A DNA stretch of 8,536 bases from Bacteroidales bacterium (GTDB lineage: Bacteria; Bacteroidota; Bacteroidia; Bacteroidales; Dysgonomonadaceae). The notes under the pieces were generated by a model that saw nothing but the letters and a program-made list of their open reading frames with translations, had not been told where the DNA came from and made no database searches. Below, in pieces: positions 5,982 through 8,536 of this stretch; the first letter of the stretch is position 1; every line of letters starts with the position of its first letter. The position numbers and the translations under genes are program-made. The stretch lies in contig JAAZLV010000260.1 in the NCBI GenBank assembly GCA_012799155.1, positions 1-8,536 of the forward strand, read 5' to 3'.

Positions 5982-8417
5982 TTAAAGTGTTACCTCCACC
6001 TTGCATTCACTACCGGGAGGCTGGATTGGAATCATGTTGTCTGAAAGAAGCTTACCATTCAAGGTGATTGCTTTCACTCCTTTCATCTTCTTTTCAGGGT
6101 TCCTCACAGTGATATGGTAAGTTGAATCCCTGAATTTTCGTGTCACATGAAAGTGTTCCCATTCCGGTGGAATGCAGGGGTCAATGATCAGGCCATCGTA
6201 AGTGGTCCTGATACCGAGAATATACTGTGAGATGGTGTAGAAATTCCAGGCTGCCGTACCGGTAAGCCAGGAGTTCTTGGCCTCTCCGGGCCGGAAGGCA
6301 TCCTTGCCGGCAATCATCTGGGCATAGACATAGGGTTCCACCTTGTGTAGCTCACTCTTCTCCTCACTGTAGGAAGGACATATCTTACGGAAATATTCCC
6401 AGGCACGGTCGCCCCGTCCCAGCACTGTTTCTCCGATCATAATCCAGGGATTGTTGTGGCAGAAGATGCCCGCGTTCTCCTTGTAACCTGGAGGATAGCT
6501 TGATATTTCACCATATTCGATGAAATACCTTGTGTATGGAGGGTTGTTGAGCACGATGCCATGTTCGCAGTCGAGCCGCTCCTTCACAGCATTGAGTGCC
6601 TTCTCGGTCATCCCCTCTTCCAGGCCGATACCGGCCATGCTGCACCAGCCATTTGACTCGATGAAGATCTCTCCCTCGATGTTCTCCTTCGATCCGATCT
6701 TGTTGCCATAATAGTCGTAGGCACGGAGGAACCACTCCCCGTCCCAGCCATGCTGCTTCACAGCCTCCACCATGCGATCCACATGGGTGAGCACCCTTGC
6801 TGCCTCCTTCTGATTGCCTATTCTGTTGCAGAGCTCCGCGTAGTCCCGGCCGCATACCACGAAGAGGCCGGCGATCATTAGACTCTCCGCCTGTGATCCC
6901 TCGCTCCTGTTCTCGGTGGTCTGAAAGCTCTCGTTGGGGTCGTCGGAGAAGCAGTTGAGGTTGAGACAGTCATTCCAGTCGGCACGCCCGATCAGGGGCA
7001 GACCGTGGGGTCCCAGGTGATTGATCACATGATCGAATGAAACGGTCAGATGGTCGAAGAGCGGCACCTCGGTGCCCGACTCGTTGTCGAAGGGTACGGA
7101 CTGGTCCAGTATCGCGAAGTCACCCGTCTCCTTTACATAAGCGGTTGTACCGAGGATCAGCCAGAGCGGGTCATCGTTAAAGCCGCCCCCAATCTCATTG
7201 TTTCCTTTCTTGGTGAGGGGCTGGTACTGGTGGTAGCAGGAGCCATCGGGGAACTGCGTAGAGGCGATGTCGATGATCCTCTCGCGGGCCCGTTCGGGGA
7301 TCTGATGCACGAAACCGAGCAGGTCCTGGTTGGAGTCACGAAAACCCATCCCGCGCCCGATGCCACTCTCGAAGTAGGATGCCGAACGGGAGAAGCAGAA
7401 GGTGATCATGCACTGGTACTGATTCCAGATATTCACCATCCTGTCCAGCTTCTCCTCCCCTGTCTTCACCCGGAAGTTACCCAACAGTTGATCCCAGTAG
7501 GTACGTAATACGGCAAAAGCGTTGTCCACCTTCTCAACGCTGTCGAAACGGGCGATCATCTCCTGCGCTTTGCGCTTGTTGAGGGCACCCCCTTTGTCCC
7601 ATTTCTCCTGCGGATCGTTCTCCGCGTAACCGAGCAGGAAGATCAGCTCCCGGCTCTCACCCGGTTCCAGCTCAATCTCGAGGCAATGTGATGCGATGGG
7701 CGACCAGCCATGCGCCACGCTGTTGCGGGGCTTTCCTTCCATCACCGCTTGTGGTTCATCGAAGCCGTTGTAGAGGCCAAAGAACGATTCACGGTCAGTA
7801 TCAAAACCATCAATGGGTTGGTTAACAGAGTAGAAGGCGTAATGGTTGCGGCGTTCCCGGTACTCTGTTTTGTGGTAGATTACCGACCCTTCCACCTCCA
7901 CCTCGCCGGTGGAGAAGTTACGCTGGAAATTCTCCATGTCGGTAGCGGCATTCCATAGCGCCCACTCCAGAAAGGAAAAGATTTGCAATCTCTTCACTCC
8001 GCTCCCCTGGTTGGTCAGCATCAGTTTATGTACCTCTCCGTGGGTCTGCAGGGGGACAAAAAAGAGCAGCTCCGCCTTCACACCGTTGTGTACACCCGTG
8101 AAGGTGGTGTATCCCATTCCGTGACGGCACTCGTAGCTCTCCAACTCTGTTTTGCAGGGTTTCCAACCGGGGTTCCATATAGTCTCCCCCTCCCGGATGT
8201 AGAAGTAACGGCCACCGCTGTCCGTCGGCACATTGTTGTAGCGGTAGCGGGTGAGGCGGCGGAACTTCGCATCCTTATAGAAGGCATAGCCGCCTGCCGT
8301 GTTGGAGATCAGACCAAAGAAATCCTCGTTACCCAGGTAGTTAATCCAGGGCCAGGGGGTGCGGGGATTGTTGATCACATACTCACGGCGTTCATCGTCG
8401 AAGAAACCATATTGCAT
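5982..8417 (-). CDS. Cellobiose phosphorylase (GH94)
   Basis: This cytoplasmic inverting phosphorylase converts cellobiose and phosphate to alpha-glucose-1-phosphate and glucose. The protein has 811 residues, the same as I recall for the Clostridium thermocellum cellobiose phosphorylase and well short of cellodextrin phosphorylases (about 980). The N-terminal beta-sandwich (about 1-300) contains [20 protein letters not shown] and [20 protein letters not shown]. The (alpha/alpha)6 barrel (from about 320) carries [18 protein letters not shown] (355-371), the catalytic Asp483 in [21 protein letters not shown] (646-658) and the substrate/phosphate-site segment [11 protein letters not shown] (716-726). 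No signal peptide is present. The start at 8417 gives the usual MxxGFFDD N-terminus. It lies between the transporter (32 nt upstream) and the epimerase (14 nt downstream), consistent with one operon. Its long opposite-strand open frames reflect GC-rich codon use and are not genes. Other GH94 specificities (chitobiose, laminaribiose) are less likely. Confidence 0.95.
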   Translation of the reverse strand: MQYGFFDDERREYVINNPRTPWPWINYLGNEDFFGLISNTAGGYAFYKDAKFRRLTRYRYNNVPTDSGGRYFYIREGETIWNPGWKPCKTELESYECRHGMGYTTFTGVHNGVKAELLFFVPLQTHGEVHKLMLTNQGSGVKRLQIFSFLEWALWNAATDMENFQRNFSTGEVEVEGSVIYHKTEYRERRNHYAFYSVNQPIDGFDTDRESFFGLYNGFDEPQAVMEGKPRNSVAHGWSPIASHCLEIELEPGESRELIFLLGYAENDPQEKWDKGGALNKRKAQEMIARFDSVEKVDNAFAVLRTYWDQLLGNFRVKTGEEKLDRMVNIWNQYQCMITFCFSRSASYFESGIGRGMGFRDSNQDLLGFVHQIPERARERIIDIASTQFPDGSCYHQYQPLTKKGNNEIGGGFNDDPLWLILGTTAYVKETGDFAILDQSVPFDNESGTEVPLFDHLTVSFDHVINHLGPHGLPLIGRADWNDCLNLNCFSDDPNESFQTTENRSEGSQAESLMIAGLFVVCGRDYAELCNRIGNQKEAARVLTHVDRMVEAVKQHGWDGEWFLRAYDYYGNKIGSKENIEGEIFIESNGWCSMAGIGLEEGMTEKALNAVKERLDCEHGIVLNNPPYTRYFIEYGEISSYPPGYKENAGIFCHNNPWIMIGETVLGRGDRAWEYFRKICPSYSEEKSELHKVEPYVYAQMIAGKDAFRPGEAKNSWLTGTAAWNFYTISQYILGIRTTYDGLIIDPCIPPEWEHFHVTRKFRDSTYHITVRNPEKKMKGVKAITLNGKLLSDNMIPIQPPGSECKVEVTL

Positions 8418-8449
8418 GATTCGATTCGTTTGTCGTTGTGATGAATAAA

Positions 8450-8536
8450 TTAATCCAGTTTTGCTGCTGCTCTTTTCTCTTCCAGCAGCTCGTAGTTCTC
8501 CTTCACCTTCTTGTCGGAGAGCGGGTAGAAGTACAT
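8450..8536 (-). CDS. C-terminal end of a sugar:cation symporter (GPH/MFS type), cut by window edge
   Basis: The minus-strand frame entering at 8536 gives 28 residues to a TAA at 8452-8450. It reads [18 protein letters not shown] and ends in a charged [10 protein letters not shown] tail. An aromatic end of a last membrane helix followed by YPLSDKKV and a charged helical tail is what I recall for glycoside-pentoside-hexuronide symporters in Bacteroidota oligosaccharide operons. The Met at 8536 is probably internal and the gene continues beyond the window. It lies 32 nt upstream of the phosphorylase gene and would import the disaccharide that the enzymes process. The identification rests on a short tail plus the context, so it is tentative. 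Confidence 0.6.
   Translation of the reverse strand: MYFYPLSDKKVKENYELLEEKRAAAKLD

Noticed and set aside
6508..8441. Open frames of about 60-152 residues on both strands overlapping the GH94 gene
   Set aside because: GC-rich codon use leaves few stops in the other frames; the GH94 frame is uninterrupted over 811 residues with all family motifs.

Overview
The window looks like chromosomal DNA of a carbohydrate-fermenting member of the Bacteroidota, perhaps close to Dysgonomonadaceae or Porphyromonadaceae. The evidence is the protein style (Bacteroidota-type KDPG aldolase, a multi-spanning membrane AraC regulator, an ACS-family hexuronate-type transporter with a long TM3-TM4 loop), mostly weak Shine-Dalgarno sites and AT-rich spacers. 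The genus is a guess from remembered protein similarity.

Layout. Positions 1-2148 (+) hold the end of a hexuronate-use operon: KDPG aldolase (eda, missing only its extreme 5' end) and, 27 nt later, an MFS hexuronate-type transporter. Positions 2135-2329 (-) hold a fossil of an ABC-transporter ATPase. Inside that fossil lies a perfect 14-bp hairpin with a T-run that very likely terminates the eda-transporter transcript. Positions 2458-3642 (+) encode a membrane-anchored AraC-type regulator. Positions 8536-3662 (-) are a four-gene cassette transcribed towards the regulator: the tail of a sugar symporter, a GH94 cellobiose phosphorylase, a cellobiose 2-epimerase and a GH5 endoglucanase-like lipoprotein. 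The regulator and the cassette converge, with 19 nt between their stop codons.

How the genes work together. In the minus-strand cassette, the GH5 lipoprotein would cut beta-1,4-glucan or glucomannan outside the cytoplasm and the symporter would import the disaccharides. The epimerase would interconvert cellobiose and 4-O-beta-glucosyl-mannose. The phosphorylase would split cellobiose with phosphate into glucose-1-phosphate and glucose, saving ATP. The plus-strand pair handles sugar acids: the transporter imports hexuronate, and Eda cleaves KDPG to pyruvate and glyceraldehyde-3-phosphate at the end of the pathway. Which cassette the AraC protein controls cannot be decided from the sequence.

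I saw no tRNA, rRNA, CRISPR array, insertion sequence or phage gene. The enzymes belong to known families. The less ordinary points are the ABC fossil carrying a terminator, the epimerase/GH94 pairing, and the seven-helix AraC protein.
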